The position numbers were made by a program, and so were the translations under genes. 64,000 nucleotides of DNA, from positions 124,001 through 188,000 of the forward strand of contig JADDOH010005162.1 in assembly GCA_016648135.1 (NCBI GenBank). The letters run 5' to 3'. The DNA comes from Agrypnia vestita (taxonomy: Eukaryota; Arthropoda; Insecta; Trichoptera; Phryganeidae). Below are positions 1-11,600 of the stretch, one piece after another (the first letter of the stretch is position 1; each line of letters starts with the position of its first letter). The notes under the pieces are model-generated. The model was not told the origin of the DNA. It ran no database searches and saw only the letters and a list, made by a program, of their open reading frames with translations.

Positions 1-531
1 CAAAACATAACGTAAAAACGAAAATAATATATTGAGAATGATGTGTAAGCTGTATAATTTTATGGAAAAAATAGTTTATGTAGGTGTATTATAATAGAAG
101 CCAAGAAGAAATTTACGGGAATTTTTTTTCAATCACTATGAATCCACCCTGGTTGTAATTAATTTTTAATTTGTGCAATTTATTAATTAAGTCAAGGATT
201 GAAACATAGAGCTTTGGCAGTAAGCCGATGCAGGTAGGTGTCTCTTGTCATTCACAGGTGTCGTATCTCTTCGTAATAATTTAGTTAATAATAAATTATA
301 TTTGTATTAATAAGTATCTTCAGTGTCATCGGAACATACTTAAATCTATATATTTTTACAACCTTTTATTTAGCTATCTTTGTCTCTTGTTGTTTTTGGT
401 GGAATCTTGTTCTGAAATTTTCAACATTTATGTAAAGTGGATGACTAAACATTTTCCACGTGATTTGGTCATTATTTCGATTAAAATTAATAATAACGTC
501 ACTAATATTAAGTTAATAATTACGTCACTAA

Positions 532-1034
532 TAGGGAATGCAATCCCGAGTCGGGTTTGCCCTTTCGGAATCCCTCGAGATTAAAATTTCCAAACCTGCG
601 GGATCCCTAGGGATCGGGATCCCGAATGCTTTTGTGTTTTTTTTTTGTTTATAGAGCTGAATAGCAATTAAAGACAACGCCTTGCATTTTTATATCAGCA
701 ATTTAAATAAAATGTTCATTGTTAATTAATAGCATTAATGTTTTTGTAGGCGTTTTTCCAAGCATCAATTAGTCAATGTAGTATTGTTAGTAGAAGTTTT
801 TATTACTATGTTAGGTTGATGAAATACAGCAAATATTATTCAAAGTAATTTTCATTATTTGAATGTGACATGAATATAAATTTTAAGTACTTATTAAAAG
901 CTCTACAGACATGCACAATTAAACATACAAAATATGAAAAATGTTGATCAATCCCGATAATCCCGTCCGATTTTTTTGGGGATTGATTTGGTAAAATGCC
1001 TCGAGATCTCGCGGGATCGGGATTGCATTCCCTA
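532..1034. mobile_element. hAT-type MITE with 8-bp target duplication
   Basis: The termini TAGGGAATGCAATCCCGA (left, from 532) and its complement (right, ending 1034) form terminal inverted repeats. Both sides are flanked by GTCACTAA (524-531 and 1035-1042), a perfect 8-bp target site duplication. An 8-bp duplication with TAGGG ends is the hallmark of the hAT superfamily. The 503-bp interior has no open transposase frame, so it is non-autonomous. Confidence 0.82.
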
Positions 1035-1518
1035 GTCACTAAAAAGCAAGATTCATGCCGTACAAAAATTTGCTTTAAACTTTAAAACAGCGTGTTTAAT
1101 ATTTGGATACTGCATGGAAGATGGTAAAAAATGGATTAGAGAACGTTTGAAAGCATATTTTCAATTTTTTATTTATAATTTATTATATTGCTTATTGAAT
1201 CGCCTATTATATAAAATTACTATTTCTAAATTTAAATTCATTGATATATTTTGTGTACATTTTTTATTTATATTTCTAATTTCATCGAATTACTGTTATT
1301 GTTTTATTGTCTTCTTTAATTCTACATTTATATTGTTCTTGATTATGCTTCTAATTAATTTACGTTCACATTTATATTTTTTTTATATATTATTTCTACT
1401 GTGTATTATTTATCAACTTTGTACAAATTATAAAGCAAAAGGCTGTAGAGTCGTATATATGTAAATAATTATAATTATTAGGAATGGAACTACTGGGGCA
1501 ATATTTAGTGAGTATTTG

Positions 1519-1556
1519 CCTTAGAGTATATACAATGGATTGTATATACTCTAAGG
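1519..1556. repeat. short perfect hairpin
   Basis: Two 18-base arms (1519-1536 and 1539-1556) are exact reverse complements around a GG loop. No associated gene or terminator role is evident; it may be the core of a small foldback element. Confidence 0.75.
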
Positions 1557-2289
1557 TATTTGCAGTTTTTTCACCCGCATCATCTCTCAGGAATGAATCT
1601 CCCCTCAGATAGCAAGGTATTACTGTATTTATATAATGTAACTTCTTAAATTTCGATAGCACTTAGCAGGTACATAAGGTAAGAATGATTCCTAAATATA
1701 AACAGATTTATAGTTTAATCTATGAGAAAGCAGATTTTATTATTTTCAATGATATGGAAGAATCTCAGATTCTTTCCTATAATTTGTGACATCATTGTTA
1801 GTAACGTTAGCAACTTGATATGTAGAAAAGATATATTGAATAACCATTTGGAAATAAATAAATGATATCCAAAATTTCTTACCTAGTATAGTGTTCGTCA
1901 GGTTGGGTACTTCAGCGTAAGCCTGGCGGTCGCTGGCTTCTGCTCTGTAGCAAAACAAGGAAGAAAAAGAACCGAATGCCGTGGAGGACGGGATGGCGGT
2001 CCGCGGCGCGATTTCGAGTTCTGCGCAGACGCTTTACCGCGGGGATAATAGAAAGGTGCCCCGGGCTGCCGTCAGATACGGAATACTAATAATAATAATA
2101 TTAACAACAGAATCTTATCTGCATCTCTTTCTGGTCCAATCTTGTCTCCCGCTTTATCTCGGCTACCGCTTTCCGTGCCCAGACAAATGACATTAGCATT
2201 TAAAAGCAACAGGGTGATCGTCAAACACTTTTACTCTCAAAATTCAATTAACCAATAACTCATCGTAAAGCACATCAACATTTTGTAAT

Positions 2290-2800
2290 ATGCAGGTTCT
2301 TCTTCTTTTTCTATTCCTTATCCTAATTGGTCGGGGTCCCTGCACCGCAAAGAAGGTTCCAACTTTTCTTGTCTTAGGCTTCGCTCTCCACGTCAGCCCA
2401 ATTTAGTTGCAACCTCGCTTTGCATCAGTTACTTCTAGGACGGCCTCTTGGTCTTCTGCCTTTTGGTCTTGCCTGGAATATCCGTTTTCGCAGTCTTTCT
2501 GTCGTCGTCAGCAAGATATGTTCCAGCCACCGTAACTGATTTCTCGATAAACGTCAATAAGGGTTCTACTTCGAGACATCATCTTATTTGAGTACTTCTG
2601 ATTCCGTCCCTTCTGGTAACTCCTACTGTTCCTCGTAGAAATCCCATCTCGGCGGCCTGTAGCCTTGGGCGGGTTCTTTCGGTCAAGATCCAGTACTCGT
2701 GGCCGTACACTAGGGTTGGCCTGAAAACTGATTTGAATACTGCCAACTTTGCTCGCTGGCTGGGCGCCGCTTTTCTAGTGCGGGATAATACGGGGATCAA
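2290..2800 (-). pseudogene. RTE-like LINE, 3' end remnant
   Basis: Minus-strand translation gives the C-terminal part of a non-LTR retrotransposon polyprotein: FKSVFRPTLVYGHEYW and LQAAEMGFLRGTVGVTRRD (2579-2800), then after frame breaks RPKGRRPRGRPRS and LNWADVE. This order (a VYGHE.W block, a LRR..GVTRRD block, then GRPR) is typical of RTE/CR1-like LINE ends. Only the 3' part is present and it is frameshifted, so it is a dead 5'-truncated copy. Confidence 0.8.
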
Positions 2801-2943
2801 GCTACCTGGCTTGCGGTTCCTATCCTCCCATCCAATTCACTTTCTTGCTTTTCATCCTGAGATGTTATTACACCGAGGTATTAGAAATTGTTCACCTGTT
2901 TCAGATGTCTATTCTGATATGTTAGTATTCGAGGAATTGAATA

Positions 2944-3155
2944 GCTTATTGGTGTAGTGGTCATAATGCCTGTCTGATGGTCGGTGGTTTGAGCCCCATT
3001 CTCGGGCACCAGCAAGCAAGAGCGTGCAGTGAGAACAAGTAGCATAACTTTTTACTTAGCATATATATTGAAAAGAAACCGAAATAAGAAATATATCTCG
3101 TAATATTCCTATCACAATAATTAATATTTCATAATTTTTTGCCAGGTAACTATTT
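2944..3155 (+). repeat. tRNA-derived SINE fragment followed by a hAT-MITE fragment
   Basis: The first ~70 bases resemble a tRNA: an A-box-like TGGTGTAGTGGTCATAATG and a degenerate B box GGTTTGAGCCCC. Immediately after comes GCGTGCAGTGAGAACA and an ATATCTCGTAATATTCCTATC block, matching the terminal and internal parts of the hAT MITE family seen intact at 52957 and 56507. The right end of that MITE is missing here. Confidence 0.6.
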
Positions 3156-3750
3156 GATTTAGATTTTTTTTCCAAATGCCTTTTCCCTGTAAGGAACTTT
3201 GTCCTATTTTAATAGCACAACCGATTAGCTTATTTCGAAAATATTAAAAATATTAAAAATATCGAAAATATTAAAAATATAACGCATTCCGTCTAGACAT
3301 TTCTATTTTTTTTTAAAGAGAGTTACACCATCCTGGGAGAGCAAAATTCATCTATAGCTACATTTGTTCGAAACAGGAAAGAAGTTCATGTACTTTGTAT
3401 AAATCCTCTGGTAATAAAACGTATTGCTTAGGTAGGTACAAAAGACACCGTTTTTTAATTTTTTGAAAATTTCCAAACCGAATCATTCCGATTAAAAAAA
3501 TCTTGTTATAAATGCACATTATACTTTTCATGAATATTTTGACCCTATCATAATTGTTTCAAAATTTACAAGCTCGTAGTATCATTTTAAACAAGTCACA
3601 CTTTTAGAGCCAGCCATAGAACCAGACCATGTACCAACGTTGTTTCGTTAGTTCATGTCTATATTTTGGTGATCTGTAATCGATACAGAAAAAACAAATT
3701 AATTCATCGAATGCTTGAATGAGGAAATTGTAGAGGATGATCATAAAGAA

Positions 3751-4013
3751 TATATGTCGGGTATAAAAGCAAAGCAGCAATATCAAAAAAAAAAAAATTG
3801 AACGGAGTGATCGAGGATTATTAATTTATAATGTAATGAATTCAAAATATTATAAATGTATAAGAAGCATGATTTTGAAAAGGATAGATAGATACATAAA
3901 ATCTAAAATTAAGTACATTTTAAATTAGTAGGTAATTCTCAGTGAATGCATTCAAAGTATTTTTAAATTTTTTTTATGTTGCTGCCTTTGCTTTTATACT
4001 CTTCATAATATAT
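3751..4013. mobile_element. MITE of the GTATAAAAGCAAAG family
   Basis: The left end TATATGTCGGGTATAAAAGC and right end CTTTGCTTTTATACTCTTCA are imperfect inverted repeats about 30 bases long. The same ends occur at 39780/40527 and 52674/52911, so this is one copy of a dispersed short TIR family with no coding capacity. Confidence 0.65.
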
Positions 4014-4351
4014 AATATATACTTTTTAATTTTTTTTTAGATTTTTTCTGTTTATGGATAATTTCATTTAAACGTATGACGGATGGTACTAGTGTGAACC
4101 TTAGGCCCGAATACAGAAACAATATATAGTGATTTAAAAGATTAGGTACCTTTAAAAGTTAATTAAGTTGTACAATGCTTGGCACGATCTATAACAATAG
4201 ATAATATCTATAAATTTAATAAGAAAAATAATAAAAGCGAATTCTGCAGTACAAAATAACACTTTTAAAGCGTATTAAGTATTTACATTAAAGAAAACGT
4301 ATTAGGATTGTGAAGTTGCAATTTCAGAATGAAATTCTGTGAATTTTAAAC

Positions 4352-4729
4352 AAATTTTTATTAATCAATTAGAAAAGACATACAAAAAAATCGAATTAAC
4401 AAAAAAATGTTTTAATTGCTACCAGGATTCGAACCAACGGACCTCCATTCTATCCGGGGATGGCGCGTTATCCAATTTCACCATGGCAGTATTTATTTTT
4501 ATAAAAAGCGGATTGCTTTAAAAATGGAATAAAAATGTTAATCAATTAAAAAGAGACCACAAATAAGGTTAACCATTTTTAGTTAACCGGACTGCCGTGG
4601 TGAAAATGGATAACTCGCCATCCCCGGATAGAATGGAGGTCCGTTGGTTCGAATCCCGGTAGCAGTTAAAATATTTTTTCGTTAAATTGATTTTTCTGTA
4701 TGCCTTTTCTAATTGATTAATAAAAATTC
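4352..4729. repeat. foldback of two head-to-head tRNA-like sequences
   Basis: Arms 4352-4490 and 4591-4729 are near-perfect reverse complements of about 139 bases around a 100-base spacer. Each arm contains a tRNA-like stretch with a D-arm-like TGGATAAC and a B box GGTTCGAATCC, followed by an AT-rich body. The acceptor halves do not pair cleanly, so these look like SINE heads, not functional tRNA genes. Probably two copies inserted in opposite orientation or a foldback element built on a tRNA-SINE. Confidence 0.75.
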
Positions 4730-4744
4730 TTTTTAGTATAGACT

Positions 4745-5060
4745 CTGTAATCGAGTCTCAGGTGCGCGTCTGTTCCCGGTCACCCGGTGATATTATAATG
4801 TCACCCATGGCCGGTGTTATCTGTTCAAACAAACCGGCTCCGGTTCCGACACGGTACACCGAAAATTCATTTGCGGCCACCGACATCTCGTCTCTTTTTT
4901 TAATATATATTTTTTTGTTATGAATTATTAAAATGCCGGCCCGAGTCGGGCGCGGAGCTCGCATTAATAATATCGTTTCGAGTAAAGCCGCGGACCAGGG
5001 GGCGACACTCGCTCTCGAGACCAAACTCTTAAGGAAATTAATTAAAAAGTTTTTTCAGAC
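4745..5060. promoter_or_regulatory. GC-rich island, candidate regulatory element
   Basis: A stretch with GC content well above its AT-rich flanks, apparently single-copy in the window, with no coding potential that extends beyond short overlapping ORFs on both strands. It lies upstream of the homeobox exon of a developmental regulator, where conserved enhancers are common. The regulatory role is inference only. Confidence 0.3.
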
Positions 5061-5119
5061 CAGTGGTGCCAGCGGCGGACGGTGTCACGTCATTTTTGTT
5101 TGCAGGCGTAAATTAATAT

Positions 5120-5350
5120 TGTAATGTACTGGATGAACGTCTGTCGGAATTAATGAGAGGGATAGCTAGCGTGAGAGAGTGAATGAGTATAAAAAGGGAT
5201 GCGCTATATTGGTAAGCTCTCTTTGAATCAGTCAGTACATCAGTAACAAGTTGTGAAGCTGCTTAGCTTCTCAAGTTGATACTGATATACTGACTCCCTT
5301 AGCTTATTATTATACATTATTACACATTCAAACGGAACATCGAGTTTATC
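5120..5350 (+). mobile_element. lone LTR with TATA box and primer-binding-site-like sequence
   Basis: Starts TGTAATGTACTGG. It contains TATAAAAAGG at about 5189, a plausible start region with TCAGTCAGT repeats at 5230-5245, and a polyadenylation-like AT-rich 3' part. It is followed at 5351 by TGGATCCCCGA, resembling the TGG..ACCCCGA primer binding sites of Ty3/gypsy-type elements. No gag/pol follows; a LINE relic begins at about 5573. So this is a 5' LTR plus leader of a truncated retrotransposon. The exact right boundary is uncertain. Confidence 0.55.
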
Positions 5351-5572
5351 TGGATCCCCGATTTCCTACAAGATCCTCCTCCTCCAGTGTGAAGGATGCA
5401 AATACCACAAATATCTATACATTTTTTTCTTATTTTTTTTGGTCATCTTCTCTTCTCTTTCATTATGCTCTTGAGAGAGCATTCATGATTGCTGATAACG
5501 AATAACGACCATACTATACGCCTTTCACCAAGTTTAATTTTTTTACTCGTTATTTGGATTATTTAATCATTC

Positions 5573-5700
5573 CAGGTCTTTCGCGGGCGCCATTAGATGC
5601 TGATGCCTCTAACACTAGCCTCACATATTTTCTTAATCATCTTCTGATAGCTCATATGTTTTATTAGTCTATCGACTACGCTACATTCTACATTCACTAC
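5573..5700 (-). pseudogene. LINE 3'-end fragment (GHVERM-type family)
   Basis: The minus strand carries the diverged block seen better at 20885-21205 and 41430-41540: the complement of CCAGGTCTTTCGCGGGCGCC corresponds to the GRPR..W region of a LINE polyprotein C-terminus. Short, frame-broken and non-functional. Confidence 0.55.
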
Positions 5701-6655
5701 TCAATTGTTTATTCCTCTTTTCATCGAACATAAATTTTCTGCACATGTGCCTAAGCGACCGCATGGAAATTTCTCGCATTCTGTATAACTTCAGATAATT
5801 ATTAAAAACATTAATTGATATTGTCACGATATGATACAAGCAGAAAGAATTGCACAAATTAAAGAATCAAGGATATTACTGCGGCCTTCACATTTTAAAA
5901 GTAAATCAGAAATTTCTAAATTGCTTAACAGCGCGATGTAGAAGGCTACAGATAAAAGCAAAGGCAGAGACTCAGGTGTTGCTAGCGCGTGTGTACCAGC
6001 GACAGTAAATCAAGAAAGTACTTACTGACGTGTGAGAAGTATTCCATAGTAATCTGAGCGGTACAAACCGGTGACTTAGGATTTCTAGATACGCTTAGAA
6101 TATTATTAATTGCGAAATATTGTGAACAAAACAGAATAGATTAAATTCGTGTCCAGTGACTTTGCGTCTAGTTCATTTTTAGTACAAAATAATTGAATGT
6201 AGATTTTTTCAATTTATCCCGTGCACGCGTGTTCTGTGTTGTTGAATATTCTTATACATTTTGTAGGTGGGTAGACGTTAAGTACCGAGGTAGGTACTCG
6301 TTTGAGAGGTGGTTGAGTACCTATTCAGCAGTTGTGGGTTTTTGAGTTACTGCCAAGTGAGGTGCTTCACGCTTGAGATGCAATTTTATCGCTTTGAGCG
6401 ATCTGGTATTGATTGCATCTTTGTACGCACCTCCTTTTTGAGAAGCTGGGTGAATTGTTGTAACTACTTGTTACAGGACCAGTATCGAAAGATTTTTTGA
6501 ACAATAGCTTGAAAAGGTTTTGCAGTCGAAGGTGTTGTCCTATATTGAATTTTAATCATTTATAAAATATCTCGCAGCCTCGTGCGCTTTTAGATGCATC
6601 AGATAATTGCGTGTATGGAAAATTAATATGATTTATAGGCTATGCGGCAGATATA

Positions 6656-6740
6656 TATTTATTTATTTATTTATTAATAATAAACGCCCTAGTGGGCTTT
6701 TACAGTACAAGAAAAGTATGAGGATTTTAATATACCTAAC
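6656..6740 (-). repeat. SINE tail fragment
   Basis: ATTTATTTATTTATT followed by CGCCCTAGTGGGCTTTTACAG matches, with divergence, the tail end of the SINE at 33266-33446 (TTTATTTATT..CGCTAGTAGGCCCAATTACAG). The tRNA-like head is absent, so this is a truncated copy. Confidence 0.5.
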
Positions 6741-7084
6741 ATAAAACACGTTTTACAGTCAATAATTAAAAATAATAATATAAATATAATATATTTAAGA
6801 TAAATGAACAATATATATAAACGATGATTAGTACACAAGCAAACAGCAATAATTAGAGATATTTAAAATAAATATAATTTAATCAATATACCAGAGAAAT
6901 AAGATGAGGAGATAAAATAAACCAAAAAAATAAATATAAATGATAAAATCACAACATATTTAAAAGAGAAATGAACTATAATTAGGATACTTAAAAATAA
7001 ATAGATATACATATTCATGGGGAACAAAACATTAGGAAAAATTTAGTCCATTAAAATGTAATTTTTCCGTTTTCACATCTCTAT

Positions 7085-7247
7085 TTAAAAAAAAATAGAG
7101 ATGTGAACACGGAATACGTGTCACATCAATATTCTTACTATTTTCAAACTAAGCTAAACGCTTGTGCTATGAAAATAGGACTAACTTGCTAGTCTGGAGT
7201 GAGGTTCGAACCCGCGACCTTTGGATCACGAAGCGATTGTACTAAGT
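7085..7247 (-). mobile_element. tRNA-derived SINE, family A copy 1
   Basis: Reading on the minus strand: a tRNA-like head with B box GGGTTCGAACC (7203-7213), then the family body AGTCCTATTTTCATAGCAC, TAGCTTAGTTTGAAAATAG and TCCGTGTTCACATCTCTATT at the end. The same body occurs at 41101, 42171 and 51487. The A-box side is decayed. Just beyond its 3' end a second inverted piece of the tail makes a hairpin at about 7068-7110. Confidence 0.8.
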
Positions 7248-7605
7248 CTATGTAATATACCTACGATTTATACGACGGAAAATATCCGGTCTTGCACCAC
7301 TACATAAGATACTCAGTGGAACTATTGATAATTTTACTTTGCGTGACATAAAATTGCGTAGTGAACCCCGTGTAATAGCTTAAGTTATTTTTCTCCCAGC
7401 ACAATAATGTGTCGTGCATATAATATTGTCACCGGGTCACGGCGGCGGGAGACAAATGAAATACTGAAAATAAATTATAGTTTTATTTTATGCATAATGT
7501 CGTAGGACACAAAATTGACTCTAAAGAACTTATTATCAGTGTGAAGGCACTCTAAAGTAGATGCAATACATTTTTTTTATTTACAGTGTAAATATGTACA
7601 TACAC

Positions 7606-7652
<47 letters not shown>
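7606..7652. repeat. (TA)n microsatellite
   Basis: An almost uninterrupted TA dinucleotide run directly abutting the foldback at 7655. TA tracts flank that element on both sides, which suggests insertion into a microsatellite. Confidence 0.9.
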
Positions 7653-7653
<1 letters not shown>

Positions 7654-7654
7654 C

Positions 7655-7865
7655 TTAGTTCTAACTACTTTGGGGGTAACCCGCGTCAAATTCTGGTCGT
7701 CAGGACCAGTCGTCTGCCGACGTTTCGAACAGATCTCACTGTTCATCTTCAGGGCGCCTTGTCGATGAGCTGCTTCTCCAAAAAGCGTACAACCATTTGG
7801 GTCCGTAACGTCGGTCCTGACGACCAGAATTTGACGCGGGTTACCCCCAAAGTAGTTAGAACTAA
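7655..7865. repeat. foldback element with 53-base arms and hammerhead-like loop
   Basis: Arms 7655-7707 and 7813-7865 are essentially perfect reverse complements. They carry TTAGTTCTAACTACTTTGGG outward and GGTCGTCAGGACC inward. The 105-base centre contains, on the minus strand at 7719-7752, CTGAAGA-T-GAACAG..CTGTTC-GAAACGTC, a hairpin between CTGANGA and GAAAC. TA repeats flank both sides. No coding capacity. Confidence 0.85.
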
Positions 7866-7891
7866 CATATATGTACCGTGAAAGCCTTAGA

Positions 7892-7895
<4 letters not shown>

Positions 7896-7951
<56 letters not shown>
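7896..7951. repeat. (TA)n microsatellite
   Basis: About 56 bases of TA dinucleotides between the foldback at 7655-7865 and a hAT-MITE fragment. Confidence 0.92.
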
Positions 7952-7953
<2 letters not shown>

Positions 7954-7954
<1 letters not shown>

Positions 7955-8075
7955 AGGGATATGCAATGAAAACATTGTAGATATTTACGTAAGCGTATAT
8001 TTTGAAAAACTTAAATTTAAAGGTATTTCTCATAATATTCCTATCACAATTATTATCATACTAGCCCGGAGAAAT
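7954..8075 (+). mobile_element. hAT-MITE fragment
   Basis: CAGGGATATGCAATGAAAACATTG is a diverged version of the family terminus CAGGGGCGTGCAGTGAGAACATTG. It is followed by the shared ATTTACGTAAGC and CATAATATTCCTATCACAAT blocks. The right terminus is missing. Confidence 0.6.
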
Positions 8076-8128
8076 CGGACATCGCAAATAATGATTTTTA
8101 CTTTGAGATATATAGGATGTCCCGTATC

Positions 8129-8512
8129 TCGACGTCAAACCGAATCTGGTGATAGGCCAAGTCATAATAGTTATCAGAAAAATATTTAATATTATGTTTT
8201 AAAAATTATAAGCATTTAAAAAAAATCAAAAACATCTACACCGTGTGACAGTCTTTTCACTCCTGTTGCTACAAATCTTTATTTTTTTATATTTTTTTAT
8301 TATTATGTAATTCTGAATAATGATTCTATAAACTTTTGTCCAAAATTCAAAGCCAACTGCTCCAGCTTGGAAGAAAATGTCACTTTTTGACCAAACCAAG
8401 TATTCAAAATCAATTCTTTGCCCAGTTTTAACTCACGGTTTTTTTAATTTTTTTAAATATTTTACTGATAACTATTATGACTTGGCCTATCACTCAATTT
8501 CGCCTTGACGAA
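8129..8512. mobile_element. MITE-like element with long inverted termini
   Basis: GATAGGCCAAGTCATAATAG (from about 8151) recurs inverted as CTATTATGACTTGGCCTATC (to about 8491), with weaker pairing extending outward. The arms reach roughly 55 bases and enclose about 260 bases of noncoding DNA. Superfamily not determined. Confidence 0.65.
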
Positions 8513-9059
8513 TATACAAATCTTCTTCTTTAGGTAAGCACGACGAACACCGAATACCAACGTAAACCTACGTTTCGTTTATTTTATTTTCGTCTATTAA
8601 GTGTTGGGATAAAGATCTGACATCCCAATATTGCTCTCTTCAGAATAGCACAGAATATTTGGTAACATAATTTCGACACTAGATACGTTTTAAAAATATT
8701 TTACAACACGCAGCTTTCAGACACACCTCACATTTCTAGGCGATGCAAATCAATTGTGAGCTATCGAATTTCCATTCAACGCACGACTGTAAATATTATT
8801 GGACCATTCCTCCCGCCATTGTGACCCATCAGCAACCACAATGCTTCTTTGTCGCCGGAACAGTGCTGGGAGGAGGGTGTATTAGGGATATCGTGCGACA
8901 ATTTGTGTCACATTTCAAAAACGTATTATTGCCCAGACGGCGTGACATTTCAATAAACACCACCCCGATATTAAATCGCTGGGGAAGGCGAAGACGCGTT
9001 TGTAGATTCGCGCGCGTCATGAGGTAGATTCGTAGATTCTCATGGGAGAGGGAGATCAA

Positions 9060-11600
9060 CCCTCCCGTTCCGGAGCGGGGTACGACTCTACCCCAAAAAT
9101 ATTATTTTTAAAACGTTTTAAAAACTAGTTGAAATCCATAAAAAATCAAGGCACTTAGGAATGAGTATTTATTTATTTATATAAAAAAGAAAAGAAAAAC
9201 TTTTTTCGTTAAAAAATTTTACTATAAAGAAGTTACGGAGGTTCGAGTAATTTAAATTCACAATATATTCGTTGATTTTAAAAAATAAATCGAGGTTGTA
9301 AGTAATTTCCCATCTTTCTTCATGGGTTGTGACTACTCTAAAATAAAAATGGTGCAAAAAGAAATTACGCCTTGATGAGTAATACTAGAAAGAAGAAAGA
9401 TGACAGAAGTAAATTGACCAAATAATAAAGATTGCAGTCATTTCCTCTTAGCGAAAACTGTCAGTTATCACAGAACAGTACACAAGAACAGATACGGACA
9501 AGGATTAGAGAGAAAGAGGGAGAGAGAGAGAGAGCGAGAGTATCTCGACACCCAATAAAACAGGCTGAATTAATACATGAGAAATATTTACAACATTTGC
9601 AGGTATTTATAAAAATAAGGGCAATCCCCAAAATAAAAATAATTTCAAATGTTCGTCCGTTACTTCTTATCCAAAAACTAATCTCATTCCGTTTTCAAAA
9701 TTAGTATTGATACGGATCAACGTAGGAGTGGAGAAAAACGCAAATTAATTACAGAATAATAAGGCATTTATTTTAAAATATATATTACAATGATATCTCA
9801 AGGCAAGAGGGACCGTTGTTCCTTTTATACTTCCGCGATGCGTTGGGGCAGTGTGCATCGGCCAGCCGGCAGTGTATATAGATCGACTGATTTGGTGTTA
9901 TTTGTTATGAATTCCAACCGCATCAGTATAATTTCAAAAATGATATTAAAAAAAAAATTGACTTGCTTTTTAAAAAAAATACTCTGAAATAGATTTTTTT
10001 TAATATTGCAATTTAATACAAATTAAAACTAATAAGTGCACCCATTAATATGTCATTTGTATTAATAATTAATTAAAATCTATAATTCTCTATTTAACAA
10101 TGTCCATCACTAACCTTATTAAGACGCCACGCTAATCAAGATAGGCTATTCGTACAGCCTCAACTGGCGGCCGAAATATATATATAGATATAATAAATTT
10201 ACGTCATTTTTGACAGGTTGTAGCTAGTAAATGTCTAATTACACAACTTGTCAATTGTTATCTCCTATAAGCTTCACCATCACCTCCCTCATAACCCCTG
10301 TGTTCTGCGAGTTCGTTACTTCAAGGCATGTATACCTATACATCATTACCCCAATTAGGGCGGATATCTTGTGTTGTTAAGAAAACGAATGATTAAATAT
10401 GTACATTTTTAATAATCATATATAAGTTGTGCACTTAAAATAAATTAATAAATATATGAGAATTTCAAAATTAATAACTTAACTAACCATCAAAAATCCG
10501 GCGGATTTTTGAGTGATTTTTGTTCTGTCTTGTCCACATCTTCTCATCCATACTCTTCGTGTGGTAATTATATTTATTTTTGTATTTATATTTCCTAATT
10601 CAGTTAATAATACAATTAATCATTAATTAATATTAACCAACCATGCATATATTCAATTTTATATAATGACTCTTTTTTACTTTTTACCATTAAGTCAGCG
10701 TAATTTTTCTATTAGATAAAGTCAGTAAATGAAAGTGAATTAGTCTGTCTCGGTATGATTCCAATTGATTGCTTATCGTCTGATTAGCTGATGCATGATT
10801 AATGCATCATCTACGCTTGGTTTCGTCATCCGTATTAGTAAACGATTTAAAGATCTTACTTAGCACTTTCAAGACACATATCTTCGTAGTATTTTGGAAT
10901 TTGCTTCTCAGGTATGGAACCCAGGCTACATTAAGCAGAATTGAAAGCGTCCAATACAGATTCTAAAAGAACATTAATTTTCGCTCTTTTTGATCTCATG
11001 TTTGCAATGAAGATGCCGAAAAGTTCTTTAACATACAGACATTAACTTGCCGTAGAAATATAGCGGAATCTATAAAGTTATTTAAAACCGCACACAACTG
11101 AGTTGACACTCCTGTTCTTCTTCAACGTCTATCATTTCACATCAAATCAAAACAGCAGACACTATCTACCTAATTAATAGACCTACTTTTCATCTTCATC
11201 ATTGCAAAACTCTAAACGAAATGCATCTACACATCCACAAATCATTTAACTCAAAGTAAATACAAACACTATTTTTTTTTAACTTGACTATTCGGGTCAT
11301 AAAATGAAAATTAATTTCACAACCGCCCCCAAACCAATTTACTCAATTTATGTTCCCTCATACTCCCATCCTTAGATCCTTTATCCTAATCCTACATCCC
11401 ATTCTGACCTTCCCACCTCTTCTGAACATAATTTATAATTATAAATTTTCCCATATTGTCACACTCTGTCAATATCATTAATGATCATCAGTGGAGGTTC
11501 ATAATTGGCACAATTTATTTTAAGAAATACCTTTTCCATAAACTAATATTCGAGTAATTCTTCTTTTGATGGATTCTAACATAACACCTTACACATACAT
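9060..11600. other. AT-rich noncoding stretch
   Basis: Nothing recognisable apart from a purine run GAGAGAGAGAGAGCGAGAG at about 9516-9541 and a copy of a TGGCGGCCGAAATATATA block at about 10164, which recurs near 42420. Short ORFs here lack family signatures. Confidence 0.5.

Noticed and set aside
4591..4668. Possible functional tRNA gene
   Set aside because: B box is excellent but the acceptor stem does not pair and the sequence is duplicated as an inverted SINE-like arm.
7561..7881. 106-codon ORF
   Set aside because: Read through TA repeats and a foldback; not coding.
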